The position numbers and the translations under genes were made by a program. The notes beneath the pieces are model-generated. The model was given only the letters and a program-made list of their open reading frames with translations, did not search any database and was not told where the DNA came from. This document shows positions 12,067 to 24,282 of a stretch of DNA of 64,000 nt, piece by piece (the stretch's first letter is position 1; every line of letters begins with the position of its first letter). Source of the DNA: Henricia sp. BOLD:AAB3569 (lineage: Eukaryota; Echinodermata; Asteroidea; Spinulosida; Echinasteridae); the NCBI GenBank assembly GCA_037783545.1, contig JBBELK010000620.1:1550001-1614000 (forward strand), given 5' to 3'.

Positions 12067-12763
12067 TAGAGAACTACAAATAAGGTTATCCATGTTCGTA
12101 CATTTTTCCCATGTCCAAGGTATTTCAAGGGCTATTATGGCAGGTGTTTAGTTGATACATTTCTTACTTATAGGGTATCCATAAACATAATTGCCCTAAA
12201 GGTTATTTAATGATTACTTAATCTCATAAAATTATATATGAAAATATCATTGATCCTTATCAATGTTTTATTAGTATTATAAATACAATTCTTGATTAGC
12301 AAACAGTTTTAAAATGTACAAAATAATTGCTCCTATAGATTTATACTTGTGGGTTTTACCGGTGTTGTGACGGTGAGTACAATCAGCCATATTCAAAATG
12401 CATGAGGCTTACTTATCATGGATAGCTCAGGGCGAAATATCCGAAGATTGAGCGTGCGTTCGCCAGGGAGTAAAGGTGATTGGCGAAAGAAGCACCGGCG
12501 GCTTGAGATACTCTCGTCCCGTCTGCCCCTCCCGTCTCTGCTTGAAAACGTGAGCCGTGTCACGTCAGCAATAACGCCAAAACGGTCAAGTGCTGTCCAC
12601 AAAAACCCTCTCCCAGGAACCGCTTCTGTAAATCTTGTTTTCTTCCCGAACCCACCTGGGATATTAAACTCGCTGTGTTCGTGATCGGAAGTTCATATAC
12701 GGTACTAGGTCGATTGCTTCGTAATTGTTCCCAAGAAATCTGGAGACTTGGGCCAAGTGTGTG

Positions 12764-12918
12764 TACACTGCAAAAAATGTGGTGTTAAATTAACATCAGC
12801 GGTGTTGTCTTATATAGATACCAAGCCTAGTGTTACATTTTTAACACCTAGGGTGTTAAAAATAATGCATTTATTCCAAGTGTGGAATTAAAACTAACAC
12901 CTATGTTTTTGCAGTGTA
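12764..12918. mobile_element. MITE with TACACTGCAAAAA ends
   Basis: TACACTGCAAAAAATG at the left and TTTTTGCAGTGTA at the right, with inner TTAACACC / GGTGTTAA blocks in both orientations. Confidence 0.75.
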
Positions 12919-13694
12919 GGCCTAATTAAACACGATATTCGGAGTGTATAGATGGCGTTGTATATAGCGCGTTGTGCAATTATTTGCTGTCACAAATAAA
13001 AATGCGCACGTGTAAAGAAAGTGTGACGTCAATGTTTCAGGTCTCTTGGCGCTGGCCTGTGCGAATCGACCTTAACACGGCGTACTTGTTGTGTTTAGAC
13101 AATTTCTAAGTGTAGTTTTGTTGTAAACACTAGATAGCAACGCCTATACACCTTTGTGAAAAACCGACAGCATATGATACATATTTTAGGGTTTTTCCTA
13201 AAAAGAAATATGAAAATTAATTGTAACAGTTATGCATTATTATATTTGTGTAACGATAAAATAGTTCCTGTGATGGGAATGGCTTTGGACGTGTAAAAAT
13301 ACCCGTATTTGTGATATTTGCGTGATTACTATACCTCCATCTATCCCGGATACCCACATTTTTGCGTAACTTATAGATACCGTTCTAAATAAAGCACAAC
13401 GCTCCGTCACGACCGTCAGCGCGGTGCCGTGTGTACTTTTCTGTCCACCTCCGCCTACTCACGTTGTACTCCCACCTCCACATTTGTTAACCAGGTATAT
13501 ACTTGTACTCATCTGATGGCGTCAGCGTTTGCTGCCAAAATTAGTTCTTACTTTTGAAATACATGTACAACATTATTTTTTAGACCCTGTCTTGATTTGC
13601 ATTAGTTCTTTAGAGACATTGCTTCGGTGTATTTCTTAAAGAGACGCTGTTTTTCTTGAGGTATTCTATTTTTAGCTGTCTTTTTCAACAACAA
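12919..13694. other. No gene recognised
   Basis: Non-coding sequence without clear repeat structure. Confidence 0.4.
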
Positions 13695-13806
13695 GGCTGA
13701 GTCCGAATTTACTGGCTTAGGCTGTGGATTTGGCTGTTGCTAAGGACTGCCATTGTCCGCCCGTAGCAACAGCATCAACAGCCAAAGCCAGTATTCGGAT
13801 GCAGCC
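13695..13806. mobile_element. Foldback element of the GGCTG-TCCGAATT family, copy 1
   Basis: GGCTGAGTCCGAATT and GTATTCGGATGCAGCC are inverted ends; the centre is rich in GGCTGTTGC / GCAACAGC. The better preserved copy is at 52301-52437. Confidence 0.75.
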
Positions 13807-14314
13807 TATGATTTGTTTGTTTAACCTATTAAGCTGGTTGGATTCAAATGTTTCCTTATATTCATATGTAGTTTGCATAACACACAATGTATTTTTACAC
13901 AAATTTTGTGCAATGAACTCTTATGCCACATTTGTTTTTGTTGCTGGGATGTTTGCTTGCTTGGTTCTCGTCTCAAGATTATTTGGCGTTTCATTGGCTG
14001 TTGCCATGTGTGAATTAATTAAAGCTCTGTGAGTCACCAGAAAGTGTAATTTCCGCTACGCCAAACGCTTACGGAGGCCGTTGTAACACCAATCGCGGGA
14101 TAAAGTGTTTTTCGTGTGGCTAATTATAGTCGTAGCACTCCTTGCAATATAAATGAGACACTTTCAAATGTACAAACAGTAGCAGACTTTTAAGACATGG
14201 CAGTAAACAACGTTGATCTTTTTTTATTTGTTGCGTCAAATTGCACATGCATGCGCATTTACAGACGTAAATGATGGGAAAGGAGCCGTGTTGTTCGTTG
14301 TCAGTGTTTTTCAA

Positions 14315-14460
14315 TACGTGTCGAATATAGCCGCCATTTCGTTGGGCACCTTTTGTTACTTAAACCGTTTAACAATGGAAGCACAATATGTGCAACCATG
14401 CATGTCCCCAAGGAACAAAGAAACTGCCCTACGAAATGGCGGCTATTCGATACGGTCTAT
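14315..14460 (+). mobile_element. Element X, intact copy
   Basis: Ends TCGAATATAGCCGCCATTTC and GAAATGGCGGCTATTCGA. It contains the uninterrupted site GTTACTTAAACCG (TTAA at 14360-14363), where the copy at 2774-4135 carries two insertions. Confidence 0.85.
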
Positions 14461-17216
14461 TGTGCCCCATTATAGATAGTGGTCATGATATCTTACAAGA
14501 ACAACACTTTAAAAAGGGTTATTCATTGTGGGTCACGATAATCAAGCCAATGAATTTCTGTGTGTTGTTTCATTGGGCTATACAGTTATACTAATATCAT
14601 CAGGGAGAGTTAACCTTTAAAAGTAATGATTGTATTAAACCGGTTTCAAAATGTGGTAAACGTCTATGAGGAAAACAAGACTATTTTCGGTATAGACGGT
14701 AGGCCCCTAATAATCCAAAGATAAGGTCGATAAAGGACAATATATTCCATTTTATTTTTGAACTTTCAAAATCCTCGAAAGGAAACAAATTACCCATAGA
14801 TGAGGTATTACTCGTATAAATTCGGCATAAAAAACACATTTTCCCAGCTTATAAAGTTCACAGGGTTCTGTTTGGCATCCATTCTGACATTTACTTTGTC
14901 ATCCACGGAGCGTGAGGCCCTGATCAATCATTCATTGGAAAATCTGCTTTTGTCCGCCCGAAGCGTCTTGACGTATAGCATCAGGCAGATCACCCTATAG
15001 TACGGCGAGTGTTTGTGCGGATGATCGTCCGCGGCCTTTCCTTCAGCGCGGCGCCAAATACCACGGTTCATTCGTGACGAAAACATCTCTCTTGTAGACA
15101 CGATGCCCGTTTCCAATGTCTCACAGTCTAGAGACATTTATCACTTCTTGTGTGACTTGGTTTCGAGTACATCTCTGCATCTAAAGCATTTTGGGCCTTA
15201 TGGAGAATAGTAACGCAGATACTCAAGTTATTAAATTGTACAGGTTCAAATCTTCAACTTGTGAATTCCTACGGGTACCTCGGATTGACATATTAATCAT
15301 TGAAATATATTGATCACACAAAATAGCCAGCAAGGATACATTAGCCAAAACGAAAATGCTAAAAACTAAGAACTAGAAACGCGTGCGTGAGTATTGGCTA
15401 TAATCACGCAGAAAATATATTAGTCAACGCCTGCGTAATGCGCGCGTGATGTCGTCTCAGCAATGGCTTATAGAAGTTGGAATGGTCTATATAGGCCTAT
15501 ATATCATCTTAAAGACATCGTTTTCAATGTGTTTAAGTATTAAGTTATTTTGTAATGCTGCAGTGTCTTGTTGATTTAGAGCTTTTGGGGAAAGAAATCT
15601 TGCGGAACACTTGAACCTCAGACTGACTCGCATTTGTTTGTATTATGGTCAGGTCTATATATATATATAGCAACCGCGTGGGCCGTTTGAACGTTGTCAT
15701 TGGATTCTCCTCTTTCTCTGCTTTGTTTACTTTTTACTTCTTTTTTTCGGCCCGTCATTCTTCATTTTGGATGAAGTGTTGTGTCGATCGGCCTGTGTGC
15801 AGCTATTTTGGAGATCTAGCCGATTCCTTTGGGTGTAAGAATCGTGACATGGTGCTCGTTGAGCTGAATATTAATTCGGGTGAATTTTGACGTCCACGAT
15901 TGCCGCCTTCGCAGTATGATCGTGTTATTGTGACCGCGTTGCTGATTTTGAGCGGTCTATAGTCTGTCGCCACTAATCGTAACTTCCCACTCAGATAGCG
16001 CAGAGGGGAATATTGTCTGACGTAAATATGAAGAACGACTATAGACGTTTTCCAATAAATAACACGCAGTAATAGCGCAAGCGCGGCACGATGTCTTTTA
16101 TTTACCCTAATGTGCCCTTTCATATTATTGGTAAATTTTCTAGGAAAATACCACTTAACTTAAAAACGAATGACCATAATTCATTTAAGTGCGTAATATG
16201 ATAAATAACTTGATATTTCAAAATCAAAACGTGAGTCGGTAATTGCGTAATGGACTCGGTTATTTCACCTTTGAAGTTGTTTAACTGTGATGGTATACTA
16301 ACCCTTCGCGCTAACTCACAGGGCGCACATCTTATCGTGTGCGTACCTGGACAGGATAACGTCATGCTGACGCCATGGTCCTCCTACAGCAACAGTAAAG
16401 ACAATCTCAATACCGTTGCTTTCATGCCACACACACCTTAGGACGCCGAAATGGCATTTCAATTCGTCATATATTTCGCATTGCCATCCTGCACTGCGGC
16501 TTTTGGAAGCAAACAAAACATGCAGAGGCGGTACGTCATATATTATGAATAATAAGTAACTGCATGCAGTACACAGATATATAGTTAATTAATGTAGATG
16601 GCGAACTGTCTATGGTACACTGTGTCATGTTTCTCGGACCACCCCGCGATGGTTACACTACCTTCGCCCCATTGTGCACATTTCTAGTTCCAAGTTGATC
16701 GTACTATTTCGTAGGCTACCCCCGGCGGAATTTTCTGGTCCATGAACATACATGTGTCTCTGGATAGCATCTTATTTTTCGGCGTTGGTCGAAACTTTGT
16801 TTCAATCGGTGGTAATCATCACGTTGTGTGCAATTTTGCAAATTAAGCCTGAACAAATTGGGTCATTATTGCTCAACAGGTTATTATAATATAATATAAT
16901 AATAATAATTTAAAATTTGTATTGCGCCCTTTCCATAAACAAAATGATCAAAAGCTTTCGTTATTGCCTCAACTTGGCGCATGCATGAATATTAAATTCG
17001 TCGTGCAAACTTTGCACATATATTTTACATCTTGCAGCCTTTAGAGGTTCATAGCTTTCAGGGGAAAGCAATTCCAAGTGATGATACTTACACTGATCAC
17101 TAAACGATGATCCAATAATCTCTATATCCCCGCGGGGACCTCCGGGGCTTTAGTGGGAGGGCCATTGGGAGTGTGCACAATATTTTACCACATGTGTACT
17201 AAAATTATCACCCTAA
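14461..17216. other. No gene recognised
   Basis: Mixed sequence with a TA run near 15657 and an ATAATA run near 16886-16912. Open frames are short and without family motifs. Confidence 0.4.
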
Positions 17217-17503
17217 AGCGGGCCTCCCACTGTGCGATTTTGGGAACGGATTAGCTACGATTTGGTACGATTGTGTGTAGAGTCTATAGACAGTCTCTGG
17301 TAATCGTACCAAATCGTAGGAAATTCGTGGCAAAAATCGCACAGTGGGAGGCCCGCTTTAAGCAGGCCTCCCACTGTGCGATTTTTGCCACGAATTTCCT
17401 ACGATTATAGCTACGATATGGTACGATTGTGTGTATAGTCTATACACAATCGTAGCTAATCGTACCTAAGTCGTGGCAAAAATCGCACAGTGGGAGGCCC
17501 GCT
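17217..17503. mobile_element. Two adjacent TTAA foldbacks K6
   Basis: Each ~143-bp hairpin has AGCGGGCCTCCCACTGTGCG-type ends and a TACGATT-rich interior. The first ends GGCCCGCT/TTAA (17358-17361) and the second begins at that same TTAA, so they share one target site. Confidence 0.85.
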
Positions 17504-17564
17504 TTACATATGCTTTATTGGTAATGGTTCAAGTCTGTTTAAAACATCTATATAGCTGTATGTA

Positions 17565-17797
17565 CAGTTGAAGTCAGAAGTATAAATACATGTACACCAC
17601 TACCATCATCACCCAAAATGGTAAACAAGACTACCCGAACCATTGCAAGGTGTACAAGCTATGTTTTTAAGTACTGCGTGCACGTGAGGAATTCCAAAAA
17701 TCAAGACTTTTATAAAGACTGTTACAAAAATGGTGCAAGCACACCAGTTTTAACACTTGGTTGCATACAGTTGCATTTATACTTCTGACTTCAACTG
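17565..17797 (+). mobile_element. Tc1-like MITE, 233 bp, copy 1
   Basis: The ends CAGTTGAAGTCAGAAGTATA and TATACTTCTGACTTCAACTG are inverted repeats flanked by TA on both sides (17563-17564, 17798-17799). The terminus closely resembles Tc1/mariner elements of the Sleeping Beauty type. Confidence 0.92.
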
Positions 17798-18690
17798 TAC
17801 ATCCACATTCCATTTGCAAGCGAGAAAAAAAATGCATTTTGGTGTGTTTTCTTGTTGTATATAACCACGATGTAGGCCTATAGGTGGGCCCCTCTTATAC
17901 GCATAATGCTCAATATTTCTTGGCTACATGCCTCGTCTGCATGGCAAAAGAAGCAAAATCCATATTCGCGCCAATTCAGGGCGCGCCATCGTACCGTGCA
18001 TGCACGCACGCACTGCCGCGGTTTATTCTGTGGACACGTCTGCTATATTGACAACAGTTTGGGAAAGCATACATTTGGTGTTTTCTTTAGCTGGAATTGC
18101 AAACATAAAGATTAATTTCGAAAACGTCCGAGCGGGGAATCATAATGCAGCTTGTGCGTCAATATGTTTCAGGTGGTGTCGCTAAAATAAAATGGTAAAA
18201 TTCCTTAGATATACATGTAACACCAAACGGTAAATAAAGGTAATTTTCCGTCTTTGTGCAAATTTTACAATTGACGTCATCAATATAGATTTGCTGACAT
18301 ATTTGTTATGTATTTTATAAAAATCACGAAAATATTTTGCCAATGCCTAAAGAAAGACAAATATTGATTGGCGTAATTGCGCCGAGATTGTTTTGAAAAC
18401 CCTGGCCCGATTGTAGCGGAGTGGTGATCGATATTTCTTCATGAGTCTGGTTCGGTGTAAAACAGGTGGATATACACTTCATGCACAACCCCCGGGTTGC
18501 AGAGGTTCTGTATGTCACCACCATGGAAGATGGTACTTGTCGCCTAAATGCCCCACCCTCGGGTCATAAAATTCTGCACATACGGGGAAGACACGCAAGA
18601 AACTTGTATAGGAACGCAGATCGTGATTAGACACTGTAACGTGTATAATGCTCTACTCAGCAATGTAATTTGGGTAAAATTTAATCTTAA
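17798..18690. other. No gene recognised
   Basis: Short frames only; no repeat or RNA structure noticed. Confidence 0.4.
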
Positions 18691-18822
18691 AGGCACAGGC
18701 TCGTCAGCAATGCGCGCCCGCCAAATGTGTGCCACGCAATACGCAGCTCCATAGCAAAGGCATGGAGCTGCGTGTTTCGAGCACGAATTTGGCGGGCGCG
18801 CATTGCTGACGAGCCTGTGCCT
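18691..18822. mobile_element. TTAA foldback K5, copy 1
   Basis: A nearly perfect hairpin: AGGCACAGGCTCGTCAGCAA at the left, its complement at the right, TTAA at 18687-18690 and 18823-18826. Confidence 0.9.
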
Positions 18823-19681
18823 TTAATAGCGATGTCCAAATCATTTTTGTAGATGTGTCAGAGACCGTAAACATAGTCTCGGTTTGTTTTTCTAAGTTTA
18901 ATCACCCGTATAAAAATAATCACGCATCATGTTGATAAATGCTGGATCTAATATTATGCAAGGTTTAATAGGCAAAACATAATTTACATCATGTATACCG
19001 TACGTCCGTGGATGAAATTTCATTGCGGCAAGAATTATGATGATGAAATTATGTTCGCCTGTTATCCGACGGAGGATTTTATGCGATACGGCTTGACACA
19101 CGCACCGATGCTTTATGCGTGGCCCTGTCACATCTACCCCCATACGCCGGCGTAAGATCGCTGTGGTGTGCCATCTATAATTGGATCAAATGCATTAAAT
19201 GGCCGCTTGGATTTCATTGAGTAATGGCTAGGCGGATAGGGTGTCGACATAAAATCCCCTACATTAACACAAGACGCGTACTAAATTTACTTATTACCAA
19301 CAAAATCACACGTCTACGTTGGCTTGGTAGATTCGTAATATTTGTTTTATAGCTGAGCACGGAATTGGCATTAGTAATTTTCATTGAAGGGTGTATGTGT
19401 ATTATCCATACTACACAAAATGTCTTCAAAGGTGTGACTCATCTCTCATAATTTTAGGCGGAAAATACTGTGACCCGCGAGGGAGAAATGAGTTTGGTTT
19501 TGTAAAGGTGGATCGAGTTTTCGCGAAATCTGTTGCTGACGTTTCACTAACTTGACCAATGATAATTTTGAGTGGTGAAGCTCAAACCTGACGATTGGTG
19601 AACGAGTGATTTCGACAGAAACATGGTAGCGAAAAAGTCTCCAGAACGGGTCACAAATACTGAATTTATTGCGATTTTGTA

Positions 19682-19913
19682 CAGTTGAAGTCAGAAGTAT
19701 AAATACATGTACACATACCATCATCACCCAAAATGGTAAACAGGACTACCCGAACCATTGCAAGGTGTACAAGCTATGTTTTTAAGTACTGCATGCACGT
19801 GAGGAATTCCACAAAATCAAGACTTTAGTAAAGAATGTTACAAAAATGGTGTAAGCACACCAGTTTTAACACCTGGTTGCATACAGTTGCATTTATACTT
19901 CTGACTTCAACTG
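19682..19913 (+). mobile_element. Tc1-like MITE, copy 2
   Basis: Nearly identical to 17565-17797 over its whole length. TA is intact on the left (19680-19681); the right flank reads AT. Confidence 0.92.
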
Positions 19914-21123
19914 ATAGCAGAAATCGAAGAGGATTGATGCTTTGTTTTGTTCGAGGGTTTCATCCTTCAGTTTTACATGCTGATCTGTTCGTTTAGAGCT
20001 TGGTTCAGTTGTTCGTTTGTATATAGACAGAAAGAACCATGGTTTGATTTCCCTTCAGGCTTTCTGGGTTTGTTTTCATAGAAAACAAAAATTCGTCCTG
20101 CATTGGATCAGAGGGCAAGGAGACAATTTCCATTTACTGGTCCCCAGGACAGAATATTCGAATTGCTCACTTTTGACAAGAAATTAAAATATCGGTTTCA
20201 ATCCATCACATCCGAATAAGGCCCATGGCGATACTCCCTTATACTTTTCCTATGTTCCTTTTTAGTTGGATAGTAATTCCGCCAAAGCCTTGTCACGGAT
20301 TGCCAATTTTCGGTCGCTAGGCAACGGCCTCTGGATCCCATCTTAAAACCTGGCCAAGCCGGGTAGCCTAGCGGAGTTGCCCTAGTACGCGCATGTGTTT
20401 GCACGTTTGGCATCTGCTCAGGCCAATTCACGAATAGAACAGCTGGTAATACGAGAAGGGTGTTTACTACTCGTGCCCTGTCAAAGCTTGATGTAAAACG
20501 CCTTGAGGAGAGCACAAGAATCTTAAATTAAAACCCGCTCTGATACCCCAACGTTTTTTGTCCAAAGGCAAACCCATATTCTGTTCTAAAAACAACGGAT
20601 GGTGGTAAATCGATTTTGGCAACATAGCAGTATGACAGATTTAGTATAAAACAGGAAAAATATGCATGGACCTTCTGCAAACGACCACATGTATAGGCTA
20701 TTATAGTTATCATTTTAGAATCAATTTTAGAATCCATTAATGCAATAAAACGCGTTGAACAGCGCACACGCACGTCGCTCCACTAGGGAGGTTTAGATGC
20801 ACGTAAAACGCGAACGTGAACGCGAAATGCTTTGAGCACTTGGTCGTTACTTTGACAGATTAAAGAAATCTAAGAACAGACAAACGCAAAAATCCCCAAA
20901 ATTATTGTGACTTTCGTGACAAGATAACTCTTTTTCCGTGACCAAAATTTGAACCTGGGTGGCAGGTTTAAAGATATGACCAGTGTTCAAGCCGTTGACG
21001 TTTGTGTTTTACGTGCACCTAAATTTCCCTAATGTCTATAAATCGGTTCAAAGTTGATGATCAAAATTCCAATTCTGTCTCAAAGGGCATGTGATCCAGT
21101 CAAGATTTATATTGCGCGCGTAA
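19914..21123. other. No gene recognised
   Basis: A complementary pair ACGCGAACGTGAACGCG near 20808 and CGTTTTACGTGC-like words near 20798-21015 hint at an old inverted repeat. Nothing is coding-like. Confidence 0.35.
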
Positions 21124-21289
21124 AGCGGGCCTTCCACTGTGCGATTTTTTGCCACGAATTTCCAACGATTAGGTACAATTTGGTGGGATTACCAGAGACT
21201 GTCTATATAGACTCTTTTCACAATCGTACCAATTCGTATACCTAATCGTTGAAATTTCGTGGCAAAAATCGCACAGTGGGAGGCCCGCT
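21124..21289. mobile_element. TTAA foldback K6, copy 3
   Basis: AGCGGGCCTTCCACTGTGCG at the left and GCACAGTGGGAGGCCCGCT at the right, with TTGCCACGAATTTCC-type inner arms. Confidence 0.85.
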
Positions 21290-21603
21290 TAAGATTGTTT
21301 TTGATCGTCCAAATGTTTGTTCCTATATATCCAGTAAACAATATAAAACAATTTCATAGTTAACATTACCAAACTCCGACTCTTGTGTAGACCACTGATA
21401 TTTTGTTTTATTCTGCATTTTATGAGTACCTCGGTTATAGAAAGATTACATAATAATATCTGGTATAAAATATGTATCATATATACGACTGTAATTACAT
21501 AAATTCGGCTGTAAGTGTTAACAGTTTTTCATAGTATTTTGTCATCTAAAAAGTAATGCAACCTCTTGGAATTATATTGAAGTGTGGAACTCAAATTTAA
21601 TTA

Positions 21604-21769
21604 GGGATTAAAAGTGGGTTTGAATGGTCTTAAACATACGTTTAAAACCGGATAGGGGCCTGGACGCTGATAATGGCCCAAGCCGAAGGCCCGGGCCATT
21701 ATCAGCGTCCAGGCCCCTATCCGGTTTTAAACGGATTGTTTAAGACCTGCCAAACCCACTTTTAATCCC
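21604..21769. repeat. Large palindrome with GCCGAAGGCC centre
   Basis: A 166-bp imperfect palindrome: GGATTAAAAGTGGGTTTG and AAACCCACTTTTAATCC outside, CCGGATAGGGGCCTGGACGC and its complement inside, AGCCGAAGGCCC in the centre. Confidence 0.85.
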
Positions 21770-21900
21770 ATTCATAAATACCTTTTTTGTGTAAATCGGT
21801 AAAACTCACCAAAATTAGCTTATCGTTGCATTCACTTTTTCGTTTCATCTTGTTGTTGGTACGTTCAAACTGCTAGCTGTGCGCGTCGAGCTGTTTGTTC

Positions 21901-21948
21901 GATCGCGCGCGTTACGCGTATAATGATCGCGCGCGTTACGCGTATAAT
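21901..21948. repeat. Tandem duplication of a 24-bp CG-rich unit
   Basis: Two exact copies of GATCGCGCGCGTTACGCG plus TATAAT. Confidence 0.9.
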
Positions 21949-22592
21949 GTGTTGTGTACGCGCACGCAGACGACCCGGTAGATGTCGCATGCACAGTGAA
22001 CATTTTGCTGTCAGGAGCGCGCGGTTTCTGCGTGCGTGTGCGAGTTCCATACGCTTGCGCAGGCAGCAACGCGAGCCAGCTAGTTTTAAACAGTGGTTAT
22101 TATCATTCGTTTAAAACCGGCCACGTGATGTGTTCTCGGCCAATGAGGATGCGTAAACTGTCTAAGGTATTTATGAATGACAAATAATGAATACGCCACA
22201 TATATGCTGTGAAAAGGAGTGAGTGAAATAAGTGAAGAATAAAACGAGTATAAAGCATATGCCCGATGAAGTGTGTATAGTCCAGACAAACTGAACTAAG
22301 TTTTAAATGTCTTTTAAAACGTAAATAAGCCTGTGCCTTTAAAATATGCAGATAATCATAAGAACTCAAGCCCCACAAATCAAATCAAATTTAGTATACA
22401 GCCTTATTATTACAAAATTATTGTACTACCTATGCCATGAACTATTCATAAAATCACTCCTTTTTGGCAGCAACCGAGCTTATGTTTATCATGTTTGGAC
22501 GTAGACGTTGTGTAAGTCGTTATAGCGCAGAAGGCTTACATTACATCAAATATTGCTACACAAGACTTCCCATAGCAAAATGTTTATGTACT

Positions 22593-22762
22593 TATAGACC
22601 GTATCGAATAGCCGCCATTTCGTGGGGCAGTTTGTCTGTTCCTTGAGGACATGCATGGTACCAGGTCTCGCATGGTTGCACATATTGTGCTTCCATTGTT
22701 GAACGGTTTAAGTAACAAAAGGTGCCCCACGAAATGGCGGCTATTCGATCGATACGGTCTAT
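22593..22762 (-). mobile_element. Element X, second intact copy, inverted
   Basis: Ends GACCGTATCGAATAGCCGCC and GGCGGCTATTCGATCGATAC. The internal GGTTTAAGTAAC keeps an uninterrupted TTAA (22708-22711). Confidence 0.85.
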
Positions 22763-23131
22763 TTTTGTTGTCAGTTTGTATATAGGTGGTCCAATAATTT
22801 TTCCAAAGACTGTAAATTGCGCCAAGACACAAATTACACTACCAAACGAACTGATAACAACCAGTTCGATACCAACCTAGTTTATACCTAGCGGGCTGTG
22901 CTGCTGACTTATCTACCCGCATATCTGAACCACCTTATATGATAAAGTGATTGATATGGTAATAAATGCATTTCTGCGTAATCGTAGCTTTTATATAAAT
23001 GTACCAGAGGGGATACCCGCTAAAGCACGTTGTATCTATAGAACCTTCAAGCGTATTACGATTATAGTAGTGTTATAGTACTACATGTATAACAATACTT
23101 TCTCATGGCAGTAAAGTTCTATGGCAATGGC

Positions 23132-23229
23132 GGATCCATGCCTCATTAAAATACAGGAATACAATGGAATTCAGGGGGTCGGACCCCCTGAAATCCATTG
23201 TATTCCTGTATTTTAATGAGGCTGGATCC
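23132..23229. mobile_element. hAT-like palindrome, GGATCCA-CCTCATTAAAATAC arms
   Basis: A 98-bp hairpin whose arms CCTCATTAAAATACAGGAAT and its complement match the termini of 11844-12066. The centre is GGGGGTCGGACCCCC. Confidence 0.8.
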
Positions 23230-24282
23230 AATATATGGCATTCAAAATACCTGTATCAGTAATTCTAAATTCTGCAGTGCATGTTTTTATACTCAATCAC
23301 AGCCAGCCAATAACAAATTGCATGTCTTCTATATCTGGCTAATCTTATTCTCAATACGAGTATATATGTATAGTTACAAATCCTATAGATATACGTGTGT
23401 GGGGAGCGTATCGCTTTATCAAGTCCGCGAATATTATAATGTATTATTATATTGAACGTGGGGACATGAATAGACGGAAATGAAATGCACCTGCGACATG
23501 TCGATCGTTTGGTGCTAATTTCATAACGCAGTTAGCAGAAAATGTTGGTTATTAGACAAAGTATGGTGTGAGGCATGGCAGAGGTTTAACTGTGGTTTAC
23601 AACAAAATTCGCTTAGCAAACAAAAACAAAATTTATAGCTAACTAGAGACCTTTCGCGTGATAACACAGATGTATATTAAAATATACGTTTGAAATAAAA
23701 TACAAATTCTGAAGATGCAATAAAATAAATGATACCTCTGATTGTTATCTTCGTACGAACTGTTCTTAAGTGTACTTTCATTTGATGCAAACTGTAGATA
23801 TACCATCGAACCAGCGACGATATCATTGAAATATTAATAATACTATGCAAAAATAGTTGAATTTGTATTCTGCTTTTTTGTATTCCATCGCACTTTAAAA
23901 GCGTCGTAAAAAGTACTTTGCCGTGCGTCCTTTTAACTGCGAAAGTGCAATGATAGCGTTCGTCTGTAATATATTACGGGTATAGTAGAATAATCATTAA
24001 ATATTTCGCTTTTACTGATTTTACGTCCGCTACTTGCACAGTCGGTAGTAGTTTTTATATGTATAATATTTAGTAATATTTACAGTCTTAGCCTATATAA
24101 AATGTTCTTGGTATACATATAGTTCGTTACTGTTCATATAAACGATTAGCTGTCCGAATCCGTTGTCTCTCCGAGATCTATGAATATACATACATACAGC
24201 TCTGGTACAATTCAAGTAGGTCATGTGTCATAAATATTTAAAGTTTAAAACGTGTAGAGAAAGAACCCCATTTTAAAAGGAT
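23230..24282 (-). other. Probable 3' UTR and flank of the 24283-25926 exon
   Basis: AT-rich sequence downstream of the stop codon of the minus-strand exon. No convincing polyadenylation site could be fixed. Confidence 0.35.
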
